Of a DNA stretch of 64,000 nucleotides, positions 27,303 to 36,269 are shown piece by piece. The translations under genes were made by a program, and so were the position numbers. How positions within the stretch are numbered: the first letter of the stretch is position 1; every line of letters starts with the position of its first letter. Origin of the DNA: Methylobacterium pseudosasicola (GTDB taxonomy: Bacteria > Pseudomonadota > Alphaproteobacteria > Rhizobiales > Beijerinckiaceae); contig NZ_FOTK01000001.1 in NCBI RefSeq assembly GCF_900114535.1, forward strand, positions 62,001-126,000, given 5' to 3'. The notes below the pieces were generated by a model, which was not told the origin of the DNA, did no database searches, and worked only from the letters and a program-made list of their open reading frames with translations.

Positions 27303-27398
27303 CGTGGTGGTTCAGAGGCTTGGTGCCGGACCCCGCCGGGTGGTCCTCTCCCCGCACACGGGGCAGGGGCCGTGTTCTGAACTATTGGAGTGACGCCC

Positions 27399-28541
27399 AT
27401 GAGTTTCGGGCTCGATGAGGATCGGACCGCGATCCGCGAGATGGCGCTCGGCTTCGCGGCCGAGCATATCGCGCCGCACGCCCTCGACTGGGATCGGGAC
27501 AAGACCTTCCCGGTCGAGACCCTGCGGGCCGCCGCGGCGCTCGGCATGGCCGGCATCTACGTGCGTGAGGATGTCGGCGGCTCGGGCCTGTCGCGGCTCG
27601 ACGCCGCCCTGATCTTCGAGGCGCTGAGCACCGGCTGCCCGACCGTGGCGGCGTTCCTGTCGATCCACAACATGTGCGCCTGGATGATCGATGCCTACGG
27701 CGACGCGGACCAGCGCCAGCGCTGGATCCCGGCCCTGATGGGCATGGAGACGATCGCCAGCTACTGCCTGACCGAGCCGGGCTCGGGCTCCGACGCGGCC
27801 GCACTCCGCACCCGCGCCGAGCGGGATGGCGACCATTACGTCCTCACCGGCGAGAAGCAGTTCATCTCCGGCGCCGGTGTCAGCGACCTCTACGTCTGCA
27901 TGGTCCGCACCGGCGAGGCCGGGCCGAAGGGCATCTCGGCGATCGTGGTCGAGAAGGGAACGCCCGGCCTCTCCTTCGGCGCGGAAGAGCGCAAGATGGG
28001 CTGGAACGCGCAGCCGACCCGGGCCGTGCGGTTCGACGGCTGCCGGGTGCCGGTGGTGAACCGCCTGGGCGAGGAGGGCCAGGGCTTCCGCATCGCCATG
28101 AGCGGCCTCGACGGCGGCCGGCTCAACATCGCCGCCTGCGCGCTGGGGGGCGCCCAGTCGGCCCTCGACAAGACGCTCGCCTATATGGGCGACCGGCGCG
28201 CCTTCGGGGCCCGGCTCTCCGACTTCCAGGCGCTGCAGTTCCGGCTGGCCGACATGGCGACGTCTCTGGAGGTGTCGCGCACCTTCCTGCGCCACGCTGC
28301 CGCTGCGCTCGACGCCAAGGACCCCGCCGCCACGCAGCTCTGTGCCATGGCCAAGCGCCACGTCACCGACGCCGCCTTCGAGGTCGCCAACCAGGCCCTG
28401 CAGCTGCACGGCGGCTACGGCTATCTCGCCGAGTACGGGATCGAGAAGATCGTCCGCGACCTGCGCGTGCACCAGATCCTCGAAGGCACCAACGAGATCA
28501 TGCGGGTGATCATCGCCCGCGCGCTGACCGGGGGACGCTGA
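27399..28541 (+). CDS. Acyl-CoA dehydrogenase, probable isobutyryl-CoA dehydrogenase
   Basis: An FAD-dependent acyl-CoA dehydrogenase of 380 residues. Family signatures include SYCLTEPGSGSDAAALRTRA, KQFISGAGVSDLYVCMVRTG and QALQLHGGYGYL, with the catalytic glutamate in LEGTNEIMRVIIAR. The context makes isobutyryl-CoA to methacrylyl-CoA, the third step of valine breakdown, the best guess. I start at ATG 27399 after TTGGAG. The stop overlaps the start of the next gene by one base (TGATG). A short-chain or 2-methyl branched substrate is an alternative. Confidence 0.9.
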   Translation: MSFGLDEDRTAIREMALGFAAEHIAPHALDWDRDKTFPVETLRAAAALGMAGIYVREDVGGSGLSRLDAALIFEALSTGCPTVAAFLSIHNMCAWMIDAYGDADQRQRWIPALMGMETIASYCLTEPGSGSDAAALRTRAERDGDHYVLTGEKQFISGAGVSDLYVCMVRTGEAGPKGISAIVVEKGTPGLSFGAEERKMGWNAQPTRAVRFDGCRVPVVNRLGEEGQGFRIAMSGLDGGRLNIAACALGGAQSALDKTLAYMGDRRAFGARLSDFQALQFRLADMATSLEVSRTFLRHAAAALDAKDPAATQLCAMAKRHVTDAAFEVANQALQLHGGYGYLAEYGIEKIVRDLRVHQILEGTNEIMRVIIARALTGGR

Positions 28542-29602
28542 TGTCCGATGTGATCGTCGAGCGCGTCGGCGCCCTGGGGCGCCTGCGCCTCGACCGGCCT
28601 AAGGCCCTGAACGCCCTGACCCACGGCATGGTCCGGGAGATCGACGCGGCCCTGAACCAGTTCTCCGCCGATCCCGGCCTCGCCGCGGTGCTGCTCACCG
28701 GCGAGGGCGAGCGTGGCCTCTGCGCCGGTGGCGACCTGCGCGGCCTGTACGACAATTCCGGCACCGCCTTCGCGGAAGCCTTCTGGCGGGACGAGTACCG
28801 GCTGGATTCCCGGATCGCGGCTTACGAAAAACCGTTCGTGGCGGTGATGGACGGGATCACCATGGGCGGTGGCGTCGGCCTCGCCGGGCATGCCGCTCAC
28901 CGGGTCGTCACCGAGCGCTCCCGCGTCGCCATGCCGGAGACCGGCATCGGCTACCTGCCGGATGTCGGCGGCACCTGGCTGCTGCCTCGGGCGCCCGGCC
29001 AGGTCGGTACCTATCTCGGCCTAACCGGCGAGCCGGTCGGGGCCGCCGACGCGATTTTTTGCGGGCTCGCCGACGTGATGGTGCCGTCGCAGGCGCTGCC
29101 GGACCTGATCGACGCGCTCTCGGCGCTGCCCCCGGATGCCGGCGATTCAGGCGTGCGGGACGCGATCGGACGGCTGGCGCGCGATCCCGGGGAGCCGCCC
29201 CTGGCGCGGCATCGCGAGACCATCGATCGCTGCTTCGCCTTCGACATGGTCGACGAGATCCTGTCCGCCCTGGAGACGGACGGGTCCGACTTCGCGGCGG
29301 CGACCCGGAAGACCCTGCTGACGAAATCGCCGTCGAGCCTGGTCCTGACGCTCTGCATGCTGCGCCTCGGCCGGCGCTCCCCCAACCTTGAAGCCTGCCT
29401 GGAGCGCGAGTTCCACGCCTCGCTAGCGCTGCTGGAGGAGGGCGATTTCCGCGAGGGCATCCGGGCCGCGGTGATCGACAAGGACAAGAGCCCGCGCTGG
29501 AACCCGCCGAGCCTCGACGCGGTCGACCCGGCCCGGATCGCCCGCTGGCTGGAGCCACGGGCGGAGCCGGTTTTTTCGCAAGGCCGCACGGGGCCGGTGT
29601 GA
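28541..29602 (+). CDS. 3-hydroxyisobutyryl-CoA hydrolase (enoyl-CoA hydratase fold)
   Basis: A 353-residue crotonase-fold enzyme. LRLDRPKALNALTHGMV, CAGGDLRGLY and MDGITMGGGVGLAGHA define the fold, and AMPETGIGYLPDVGGTWLL holds the acidic active-site residues typical of HIBYL-CoA hydrolases. The length (about 350 rather than 260) and C-terminal extension (SLVLTLCMLRLGR, then KSPRWNPPSLDAV) also point to the hydrolase. It releases 3-hydroxyisobutyrate for MmsB. The TGATG junction with the preceding gene implies coupled translation. Confidence 0.92.
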   Translation: MSDVIVERVGALGRLRLDRPKALNALTHGMVREIDAALNQFSADPGLAAVLLTGEGERGLCAGGDLRGLYDNSGTAFAEAFWRDEYRLDSRIAAYEKPFVAVMDGITMGGGVGLAGHAAHRVVTERSRVAMPETGIGYLPDVGGTWLLPRAPGQVGTYLGLTGEPVGAADAIFCGLADVMVPSQALPDLIDALSALPPDAGDSGVRDAIGRLARDPGEPPLARHRETIDRCFAFDMVDEILSALETDGSDFAAATRKTLLTKSPSSLVLTLCMLRLGRRSPNLEACLEREFHASLALLEEGDFREGIRAAVIDKDKSPRWNPPSLDAVDPARIARWLEPRAEPVFSQGRTGPV

Positions 29603-29627
29603 TGTGAGACCGCCTCTCCCACCACTC

Positions 29628-29744
29628 ACCTCATCCTGAGGTGCCCGGCGCATAGGATCGCTGGGCCTCGAAGGAGCCCTCCAGTCGGCGCGCGATCCCT
29701 GGAGCCCTCCTTCGAGGCGGCTTCGCCCCACCTCAGGATGAGGG
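29628..29744. repeat. Nested inverted repeat, family D
   Basis: Outer arms ACCTCATCCTGAGGTG and CACCTCAGGATGAGG enclose inner arms CCTCGAAGGAGCCCTCCAG and CTGGAGCCCTCCTTCGAGG, the inner pair with two mismatches. The unit fills the gap between the hydrolase gene and mmsB. A related, decayed inner module lies at about 58738-58795. Confidence 0.85.
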
Positions 29745-29783
29745 GATGGTTGGGACGGGCACGAACAAGCGAATGGGAGGGGT

Positions 29784-30680
29784 ATGATGGCACAGACCAT
29801 CGGGTTCATCGGTCTCGGCAACATGGGCGGCCCCATGGCGGCCAACCTCGTGAAGGCGGGGCACACCGTGCGCGGGTTTGACCTGGCGCCCGCCTCCCTG
29901 GAGGCGGCCCGGGAAGCGGGCGTCGCGGTGGCGGGCTCGGCCCTGGAGGCGGCCGAGGGGGCGGAGGTGGTGGTCACCATGCTGCCCGCCGGCCGGCACG
30001 TGGTCGAGGTCTGGACCCAGCTCGCTGATGCGCTGCCCGCCGGCACCCTGCTGATCGATTCCTCGACGGTGGATGTCGAGAGTTCGCGCAAGGCCCACGG
30101 GCTGGCCGAGGCGCGGGGCTGCCTGTCGGTCGACGCGCCGGTCTCCGGCGGGACCGGCGGCGCCAAGGCCGGGACGCTGACCTTCATGGCCGGCGGCACC
30201 GAGGCCGCCTTCGGACGCGCCGAGCCCTTGCTGAAGGCCATGGGCAAGAACGTGTTCCATTGCGGCGCGGCCGGCGCCGGGCAGGCGGCCAAGATCTGCA
30301 ACAACATGATCCTCGGGATCTCGATGATCGGCGTCAGCGAGGCCTTCGCGCTGGGCGAAAAACTCGGTCTGTCGCACCAGGCGCTCTACGACGTCGCTTC
30401 GGTCTCCTCCGGCCAGTGCTGGTCGCTCACCACCTACTGCCCGGTGCCGGGCCCGGTGCCGACCTCGCCGGCCAATGCCGGCTACAAGCCGGGTTTCGCC
30501 GCCGCCCTGATGCTCAAGGACCTCCGGCTGGCGCAGGCCGCCGCTCTCGCCTCGGGGGCTGCGACGCCGCTGGGCGCCGAGGCCGCGCAGATCTACGGGC
30601 TGTTCGAGGGCCTCGGCCACGGGGGAGAGGACTTTTCCGCGATCATCCGTATGCTTCGCGGTCCAGGGAGTGAGTCGTGA
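29784..30680 (+). CDS. mmsB: 3-hydroxyisobutyrate dehydrogenase
   Basis: MmsB oxidises 3-hydroxyisobutyrate to methylmalonate semialdehyde with NAD. The 298-residue product has the N-terminal Rossmann motif [20 protein letters not shown], the substrate block [20 protein letters not shown], and the catalytic lysine in [20 protein letters not shown]. The C-terminal [20 protein letters not shown] is typical of the family. It starts at ATG 29784, with a good GGAGGGG, and overlaps the next gene by 4 bases. It links the hydrolase step to MmsA. Confidence 0.95.
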   Translation: MMAQTIGFIGLGNMGGPMAANLVKAGHTVRGFDLAPASLEAAREAGVAVAGSALEAAEGAEVVVTMLPAGRHVVEVWTQLADALPAGTLLIDSSTVDVESSRKAHGLAEARGCLSVDAPVSGGTGGAKAGTLTFMAGGTEAAFGRAEPLLKAMGKNVFHCGAAGAGQAAKICNNMILGISMIGVSEAFALGEKLGLSHQALYDVASVSSGQCWSLTTYCPVPGPVPTSPANAGYKPGFAAALMLKDLRLAQAAALASGAATPLGAEAAQIYGLFEGLGHGGEDFSAIIRMLRGPGSES

Positions 30681-31456
30681 TGGACGCCTACGAGACGATC
30701 CTGACGGAGACGCGCGGGCGCGTCCTGCTGATCACCCTCAACCGCCCGAAGGCGCTCAACGCCATCAACGCGCAGCTCACCCGGGAGGTGATCCTGGCGA
30801 CGACCGAGGCGGATGCCGATCCGGGCATCGGCTGCATCGTCATCACCGGCTCGGCCAAGGCCTTCGCGGCCGGGGCCGACATCAAGGAGATGCAGCACGC
30901 GACCTACGCGGAGATGTACGCCGGCGACCGTTTCGCCGATTGGGAGCGGTTCACGGGGGTGCGCACGCCGATCATCGCCGCGGTGGCCGGCTACGCGCTC
31001 GGCGGCGGCTGCGAGCTCGCCATGATGTGCGACTTCATCCTGGCGGCCGACACGGCGCAGTTCGGCCAGCCCGAGATCAAGCTCGGCGTCATGCCGGGGA
31101 TCGGCGGCAGCCAGCGGCTCACCCGCTTCGTCGGCAAGTCGAAGGCCATGGAGATGTGCCTGACCGGCCGGATGATGGATTCCGCCGAGGCCGAGCGTGC
31201 CGGCCTGGTCTCGCGCGTGATCCCGGCGGATCAGCTCCTCGACGAGGCGCTGAAGGCGGCCGAGACCATCGCATCCATGTCGCTGCCGATCGCCATGATG
31301 ACCAAGGAGGCGGTCAACCGCTCCTACGAGACCACGCTGACCGAGGGCGTGCGCTTCGAGCGCCGGGTCTTCCACGCGATGTTCGCCACGAAGGACCAGA
31401 AGGAAGGCATGGCCGCCTTCGTGGAGAAGCGGCCGGCCCGGTTCGAGAATACGTGA
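30677..31456 (+). CDS. Enoyl-CoA hydratase
   Basis: A 259-residue crotonase-family hydratase. The oxyanion-hole segments [11 protein letters not shown] and [13 protein letters not shown] and both catalytic glutamates (GCELAMM and [20 protein letters not shown]) are present, so it is an active hydratase. In this cluster the natural role is methacrylyl-CoA to 3-hydroxyisobutyryl-CoA, with a broader crotonyl-CoA activity likely. A GTG at 30677 overlaps the mmsB stop; the next codon is an ATG at 30680, the alternative start. Confidence 0.93.
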   Translation: MMDAYETILTETRGRVLLITLNRPKALNAINAQLTREVILATTEADADPGIGCIVITGSAKAFAAGADIKEMQHATYAEMYAGDRFADWERFTGVRTPIIAAVAGYALGGGCELAMMCDFILAADTAQFGQPEIKLGVMPGIGGSQRLTRFVGKSKAMEMCLTGRMMDSAEAERAGLVSRVIPADQLLDEALKAAETIASMSLPIAMMTKEAVNRSYETTLTEGVRFERRVFHAMFATKDQKEGMAAFVEKRPARFENT

Positions 31457-31471
31457 GCGGGGATATGGGCG

Positions 31472-31909
31472 ATGGACGTCCTGGACCGCGATAGCGAAGC
31501 CCGCTTCGAGATGGCCTTCCCGCGCGCGATCGTGGCCGAGAAGGCGCGCGGGCGGGAGGAGACCATCAACGAGTCTCTCGTGAAGCTGCTGGCCTTCGAC
31601 GTGGCCCCGGAGACGCGGGCGGTCTGGCGCAAGGAATTGCTCCGCCACGTCCGGTTCCTGGCGGCTTTGCGGGTCAAGCCCGGCGCGAGCCTGGTCCCGG
31701 TCCGGGACTGGTGGACCTGGCTCTATGCCGACCCATTCGAGAACAACGAGACCGGCTACACCGCCGGCCTGATCGGGCTCAACGCCGACGACTTTCCCCG
31801 CAACAGCCGCGCGGTGGAGGCGATCGCCGACGAGATCCGCCATTTCCACGCCGGCATGGTGCAGCGCCTCGCGCACGGTGAGGCCGGCGAGGACCTGATT
31901 CCCGCCTGA
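31472..31909 (+). CDS. Hypothetical protein of the valine cluster
   Basis: I do not recognise this 145-residue protein. It is soluble, has no signal peptide and is rich in charged and aromatic residues. The most distinctive part is the centre: VRDWWTWLYADPFENNETGY followed by TAGLIGLNADDFPRNSRAVE. It begins 15 bases after the hydratase gene and is followed after 53 bases by the acyl-CoA ligase gene, all on one strand, so it is very probably co-transcribed with valine breakdown genes. A regulatory or accessory role is possible. Homologues are probably confined to related methylobacteria, which I could not check. Confidence 0.8.
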   Translation: MDVLDRDSEARFEMAFPRAIVAEKARGREETINESLVKLLAFDVAPETRAVWRKELLRHVRFLAALRVKPGASLVPVRDWWTWLYADPFENNETGYTAGLIGLNADDFPRNSRAVEAIADEIRHFHAGMVQRLAHGEAGEDLIPA

Positions 31910-31962
31910 GGGCGGGATGGGCCGGATCTGCCGGCCGAACAAGAACGACGGGGGGAACGACC

Positions 31963-33696
31963 ATGCCCAGCTTCCGGGAGGCCCGCGATCTGCTGCTGGC
32001 CCATCGCACCGATTACGCGGCGGCGATTTCGGCCTTCGCCTGGCCGGACCCGGTGCCGTTCAACTGGGCGCTCGACTGGTTCGACGCCGAGCTCGCCGGC
32101 CCGGAGAGCCGCGACTGCACCGCGCTCCACATCGTCGAGGCCGCCAGCGGCGCCGAGCAGAGCCTGACCTTCGGGCAGATGGCGCGCCGGTCCAACCAGG
32201 TCGCCAATCACCTGCGCGGCCTCGGGCTGAAGCGCGGCGATCACCTGCTCCTTCTGCTCGGCAACGTCCCGGCCCTGTGGGAGACCATGCTGGCGGCGAT
32301 GAAGCTCGGGGCTGTGGTCATCCCGGCCACCACCCTGCTCACCGCGGACGAGCTCGCCGACCGCCTGGCCCGCGGCCGACCCCGGGCGATCGTGGCCGGC
32401 CCCGAGCAGATCGGGCGCTTCTCCGGTCTCGAGACCGGCGGCGCGATCCGCATCGTCACCGGCGCGGCGACGGAGGGCTGGAGCGCCTACGACGACGCGT
32501 TCGGCGCATCCGAGACCTTCACCCCCGACGGGCCGACCGCGGCCGACGACCCGCTACTGCTCTACTTCACCTCGGGCACGACCGCGAAGCCGAAGCTGGT
32601 GCGCCACAGCCACCGCTCCTATCCGGTGGGAGCGCTCTCGACCATGTACTGGCTCGGGCTCCAGCCCGGGGACGTGCATTGCAACGTCTCCTCGCCGGGC
32701 TGGGCCAAGCACGCCTGGTCGTCGTTCTTCGCCCCCTGGAATGCCGGCGCGACCATCCTGGTCATCAACCAGGCGCCGTTCAATGCGGCGGCACTGCTCA
32801 CGCAATTGGAACGGACCCGCGCCACCACGCTCTGTGCGCCGCCGACCGTGTGGCGGATGATCATTCAAGAGGACCTCACCGGCCGGTCGCTGGCTTTGCG
32901 CGAGATCTGCGCCGCCGGCGAGCCCCTGAACCCCGAGGTGATCGAGCGCGTGAAGGAGGCTTGGGGCGTCACGATCCGCGACGGCTACGGCCAGACCGAG
33001 ACCACGGCCCTGATGGCCAACACCCCCGGCCAGCCGGTGGTGCCCGGGGCCCTCGGCCGGCCGCTGCCCGGCTACCGCGTGCGCGTCCTCGACGCCGACG
33101 GCGAGCCGGCCAGCGAGGGCGAGGTCTGCCTGGAACTCGGCGCGCATCGCCCCGCGGGCCTGATGCAGGGCTACGACGACGGCAGCGGCAACCTGTCGGG
33201 CGCGGACGGCGCGCTCTACCACACCGGCGACGTCGCCTTCGTGGACGACCAGGGCTGCTACACCTTCGTCGGGCGCGCCGACGACGTGTTCAAGTCGTCG
33301 GGCTACCGGATCAGCCCGTTCGAGCTGGAGAGCGTGCTGATCGAGCATCCGGCGGTGGCGGAAGCCGCGGTGGTGCCGATCCCCGATCCGATGCGCCACA
33401 CGATCCCGAAGGCCTATGTCTCGCTGGTGGCGGGCGCCTCGGCCGGCCCGGAGACGGCGCTGGACATCTTCCGCTTCACCAACGCCCGGCTGGCGACCTT
33501 CAAGCGACTGCGCGGGCTCGAATTCGTCACCGAGCTGCCCAAGACCATCTCGGGCAAGATCCGCCGGGTGCAGCTGCGCCGCCTGGAGCATGACGGCGTG
33601 ACCGAGGACCCGCATCGGGGCCGGGCCTACACGCAGGCCGATTTCCCCGAGCTGAAGGGCGAGACGGAGCGCAAGCTCGACCAGACGGCGGGATAA
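31963..33696 (+). CDS. AMP-dependent acyl-CoA synthetase (medium/short-chain type)
   Basis: A 577-residue ANL-superfamily ligase that activates a carboxylic acid as acyl-adenylate and then acyl-CoA. Core motifs are LYFTSGTTAKPKLVRHSHRS (AMP/phosphate loop), GYGQTETTALMAN, YHTGDVAFVDDQGCYTFVGR and the C-terminal lysine in LPKTISGKIRRVQLR. The sequence resembles AcsM-type medium-chain synthetases. In this cluster it might activate isobutyrate or another branched short-chain acid. The start follows a GGGGGAAC-like ribosome site. Confidence 0.92.
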   Translation: MPSFREARDLLLAHRTDYAAAISAFAWPDPVPFNWALDWFDAELAGPESRDCTALHIVEAASGAEQSLTFGQMARRSNQVANHLRGLGLKRGDHLLLLLGNVPALWETMLAAMKLGAVVIPATTLLTADELADRLARGRPRAIVAGPEQIGRFSGLETGGAIRIVTGAATEGWSAYDDAFGASETFTPDGPTAADDPLLLYFTSGTTAKPKLVRHSHRSYPVGALSTMYWLGLQPGDVHCNVSSPGWAKHAWSSFFAPWNAGATILVINQAPFNAAALLTQLERTRATTLCAPPTVWRMIIQEDLTGRSLALREICAAGEPLNPEVIERVKEAWGVTIRDGYGQTETTALMANTPGQPVVPGALGRPLPGYRVRVLDADGEPASEGEVCLELGAHRPAGLMQGYDDGSGNLSGADGALYHTGDVAFVDDQGCYTFVGRADDVFKSSGYRISPFELESVLIEHPAVAEAAVVPIPDPMRHTIPKAYVSLVAGASAGPETALDIFRFTNARLATFKRLRGLEFVTELPKTISGKIRRVQLRRLEHDGVTEDPHRGRAYTQADFPELKGETERKLDQTAG

Positions 33697-33730
33697 TCCG
33701 AACGGCTCCGGACCCGTAAGCTCCGCTCAA

Positions 33731-33756
33731 GGTTTCCGGTTTCCGAACCGGAAGCC
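33731..33756 (+). terminator. Stem-loop after the valine cluster
   Basis: GGTTTCCGGTT-TCCG-AACCGGAAGCC forms an 11-bp stem with one G-U pair, 35 bases after the ligase stop. There is no U run behind it, so it may be a processing or transcript-stabilising hairpin rather than a full terminator. Confidence 0.45.
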
Positions 33757-33905
33757 ACGCATTCGCCGGGGTTTTCAAGGCGCCCGTCGACGGTGTCGCG
33801 CTAGAGCCCGCCGCCGCGGGCGAATCGATAAAATTGCGCCGATCCGCTTCAGCGCCGCGGAGGCTCTGCGGCGCAATCCTGTCCTCAGCAGCGAGGACGG
33901 GTTCG

Positions 33906-34538
33906 ATGGGCGCGGGGCTTCTCAAGACGGTTCGGGTGACGCTCGCCGGCGCGCTGGTGCTGTTCGGCCTCGCGGTCACCGCCGAGGCCCAGACCCTGGC
34001 GAGCCTGCCCGCTGAAGCCGGCGCCAAGGTGCTCGGCGATGCCCGCCCGATCGCGGCCTGGGTGACGTTCTGCCAGTCCTACGCGGCGGAATGCGCGGTG
34101 GACCGGAGCGAGCCGGCCCGCATCAGCCTCACCCCGGCGACCTGGGCGACGATCGTCTCGATCAACCGCCGGGTGAACAAGTCGGTCGAGCCGATGACCG
34201 ACATGGACCACCTGCACGTGCCCGACCGCTGGGACCTTGCCGAGGACGGCATCGGCGATTGCGAGGATTTCCAGCTGCTCAAGCGCCATCTGCTGGCCGA
34301 GGCCGGCCTGCCCCGGCGGGCGATGCGGATGACCGTGGTGATCGATGAGAAGGGCGAGGGCCACGCGGTGCTAACCCTGATCACCGATCGCGGCGACCTG
34401 ATCCTCGACAACAAGACCAACGTGATCGAGGCCTGGCACAAGACCGGCTACGTGTTCATCAAGCGCGAGAGCCAGGACGCGACGGCCTGGGTGTCGCTGG
34501 GCGGCGTCACCTCGCCGGTCACCACTGCCAACCGCTAA
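33906..34538 (+). CDS. Transglutaminase-like cysteine protease (BTLCP/LapG family), copy 1
   Basis: A secreted 210-residue protein from ATG 33906 with a signal peptide ending VTAEA. It belongs to the bacterial transglutaminase-like cysteine proteinase family (PF06035), which includes the adhesin-cleaving LapG. The triad is visible: Cys in GIGDCEDFQLLKRHLL, His in GEGHAVLTLITD, Asp in DLILDNKTNVIEAW. It should act in the periplasm on a surface protein or peptide. A paralogue lies 1 kb downstream on the same strand. No LapD-like receptor is visible nearby. Confidence 0.88.
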   Translation: MGAGLLKTVRVTLAGALVLFGLAVTAEAQTLASLPAEAGAKVLGDARPIAAWVTFCQSYAAECAVDRSEPARISLTPATWATIVSINRRVNKSVEPMTDMDHLHVPDRWDLAEDGIGDCEDFQLLKRHLLAEAGLPRRAMRMTVVIDEKGEGHAVLTLITDRGDLILDNKTNVIEAWHKTGYVFIKRESQDATAWVSLGGVTSPVTTANR

Positions 34539-34673
34539 TCCGGCTTCCGGTCTCTAACGAGCCACGGTTTTCTAGAAGGCTCCGCCCTTTGGCGGGGCTG
34601 CGGAAGCGGAAGACGCGTCGCAAAGCGACCCTCCCACCACGGATCCCGGGTGTCCAAAGCCAACAAGCTCTCA

Positions 34674-34792
34674 CCCCGTCATCCCGGGGTGCCGAAGGCG
34701 AGCCCGGGATCCAGAGCCGCCGACGGCGCAAGATCCTGATGCCACGGTAGTTCTGGATCCCGGGTTCCGCTGTGCGGCCCCGGGATGACGGG
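34674..34792. repeat. Nested inverted repeat, family E
   Basis: Outer arms CCCGTCATCCCGGGG and CCCCGGGATGACGGG enclose AGCCCGGGATCCAGA and TTCTGGATCCCGGGTT. This is the familiar mobile-looking palindrome of alphaproteobacterial genomes. It lies in a 386-base gap between the first protease gene and the small gene below. The same gap also holds a family A fragment at 34573-34600 (GGCTCCGCCCTTTGGCGGGG) and a 16-base direct repeat (GGCAGGCGGGACAGTG) at about 34837-34875. Confidence 0.85.
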
Positions 34793-34924
34793 ACTGTTGT
34801 CAGGAACGCCTTTGCAGGGGCCACGTGCCGTCGGGCAGGCGGGACAGTGGTCGGCAGGCGGGACAGTGCGCTGCCCGCCCCCTCCCACAAAAATCGTGAC
34901 GAAGCCCGGTCCCGAGAGCCCTCG

Positions 34925-35182
34925 TCAGGCGGCGCGGCTGAGCGACGGCTGCGCGAGGCTCGCGACGTAGGTCTCGACCCGGCCGATGAAGCCGGCGAGA
35001 TGGGGGGCGATGCCCCGGAGGCTGGCAAGGTCGCGGACCAGGATATCGCGCGACAGGGTGCGGTCGCCCTCGGTGGGCGAGCCGGCGAGGTAGGCATCCA
35101 CGGCGTGCTCGGCGATGCCGATGGCACCGGCCCGACCATCCTCGGCGAGCGCTCTGATCACCTGCTGGATGGCGGGCTGCAT
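34925..35182 (-). CDS. Small hypothetical protein between the protease genes
   Basis: An 85-residue protein read from ATG 35182, chosen because AGAAGGA lies about 7 bases upstream; another in-frame ATG is at 35203. The sequence is mostly helical (MQPAIQQVIRALAEDGRAGA, then RDILVRDLASLRGIAPHLAG) and has no signal peptide or cysteine. I do not recognise it. It is opposite in direction to both protease genes, which read on the plus strand on either side. Codon use is ordinary for the genome, which supports a real gene. Confidence 0.6.
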   Translation of the reverse strand: MQPAIQQVIRALAEDGRAGAIGIAEHAVDAYLAGSPTEGDRTLSRDILVRDLASLRGIAPHLAGFIGRVETYVASLAQPSLSRAA

Positions 35183-35566
35183 CGTGAAATCCTTCTCTGG
35201 CATCGGGCGATCCCATGCGGGATGGCCGGGTTCTTGCGGAGTTGCTGATCCGCCCGCGAATCCACGCGCGGGCCTCCCCTGTCTCAAGCCGGCAAAGCTG
35301 GTTCGAATCAAGGCTTTCCGTGAGCGGGCAGGGCGGCCATTCCACCAGCGCATGCGCCGAGCGGCAGCAGCGCGGATGCAACACTCCCTCAAAGCGGAAC
35401 CCGTGGAGCACCTTGCGCGTTTGTTACGCCCTTTGCGCCATTGTGCGTTGCACGCGCGCGTGTCACCTTCCCGTCATCATCGGTCGATGGGGCGTGATCC
35501 ATGCGGCACGCGGATGTTGGAATTCCGGCTCTCGCGCTCATCGCGCCGCACTGGCGCGGATGGTCG
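35183..35566. other. Gap without a recognised gene
   Basis: This gap should carry the promoters of the small minus-strand gene and of the second protease gene. Open frames across it do not look like proteins. If the second protease used an upstream ATG at 35501, the gap would be 318 bases. I see no clear repeat or RNA. Confidence 0.4.
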
Positions 35567-36208
35567 ATGCCGCTCCGCCGAGCCCGCCAGGCCGCGAGCC
35601 TCGCCCTGGTCGGCACGATCCTGATGCTAGGCGGCGCCAACACCCACGCCCATGCCCGCCTGACCCTGCCGGAGGGCGCGACCGTCCCGGAAGCCAACGG
35701 TCCCGTCGGCGCGATCGCCGGCTGGACCGAGTTCTGCGGGCGGATGCCAGAGGAATGCACCATCGACGCCGCGCAGCCCGTGGCGATCCCGCTCACCGTG
35801 GCCGTGTGGCGGACGCTGCGGAGCGTGAATCGCCGGGTCAACGCCCGGATCCGGCCGATCACCGACCAGGCGCATTGGGGCGTGGTCGACCGCTGGGACT
35901 TTCCCGATGATGGGTTCGGCGATTGCGAGGATTACCAACTGCTCAAGCGCCGGATGCTGGCGGAGCGCGGCCTGCCGCGGCGAGCCCTGCTGATGACCGT
36001 GGTGATCGACGAGACCAATGCCGGCCACGCGGTGCTGACGGTGCGCACCGATCAGGGCGATTTCATCCTCGACAACAAGACCGACGCGATCCGCCCGTGG
36101 CGGCGCACCGGCTACAGCTTCATCAAGCGCGCGGGCCAGGACGGGACGGCCTGGGTGTCTCTGGAGGGCCGGGACGGGGCAGCGCAGGTGGCGACCGCGG
36201 AGCCTTGA
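35567..36208 (+). CDS. Transglutaminase-like cysteine protease (BTLCP/LapG family), copy 2
   Basis: A 213-residue paralogue of the gene at 33906. From ATG 35567 it has a signal peptide (SLALVGTILMLGGANTHAHA). The same triad blocks appear: GFGDCEDYQLLKRRMLAERG, NAGHAVLTVRTD, DFILDNKTDAIRPW. Long shared segments such as GLPRRA, MTVVIDE and TAWVSLEG show a tandem duplication. The prodomain-like region before the Cys is more diverged than the catalytic core, which suggests different partners or substrates. Confidence 0.87.
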   Translation: MPLRRARQAASLALVGTILMLGGANTHAHARLTLPEGATVPEANGPVGAIAGWTEFCGRMPEECTIDAAQPVAIPLTVAVWRTLRSVNRRVNARIRPITDQAHWGVVDRWDFPDDGFGDCEDYQLLKRRMLAERGLPRRALLMTVVIDETNAGHAVLTVRTDQGDFILDNKTDAIRPWRRTGYSFIKRAGQDGTAWVSLEGRDGAAQVATAEP

Positions 36209-36269
36209 GCCCCGCGCTTGCCAAGGCTCCTGCCGGTCCGGCTCAGAGGGAGCTGCGGATCCCGGTCCG

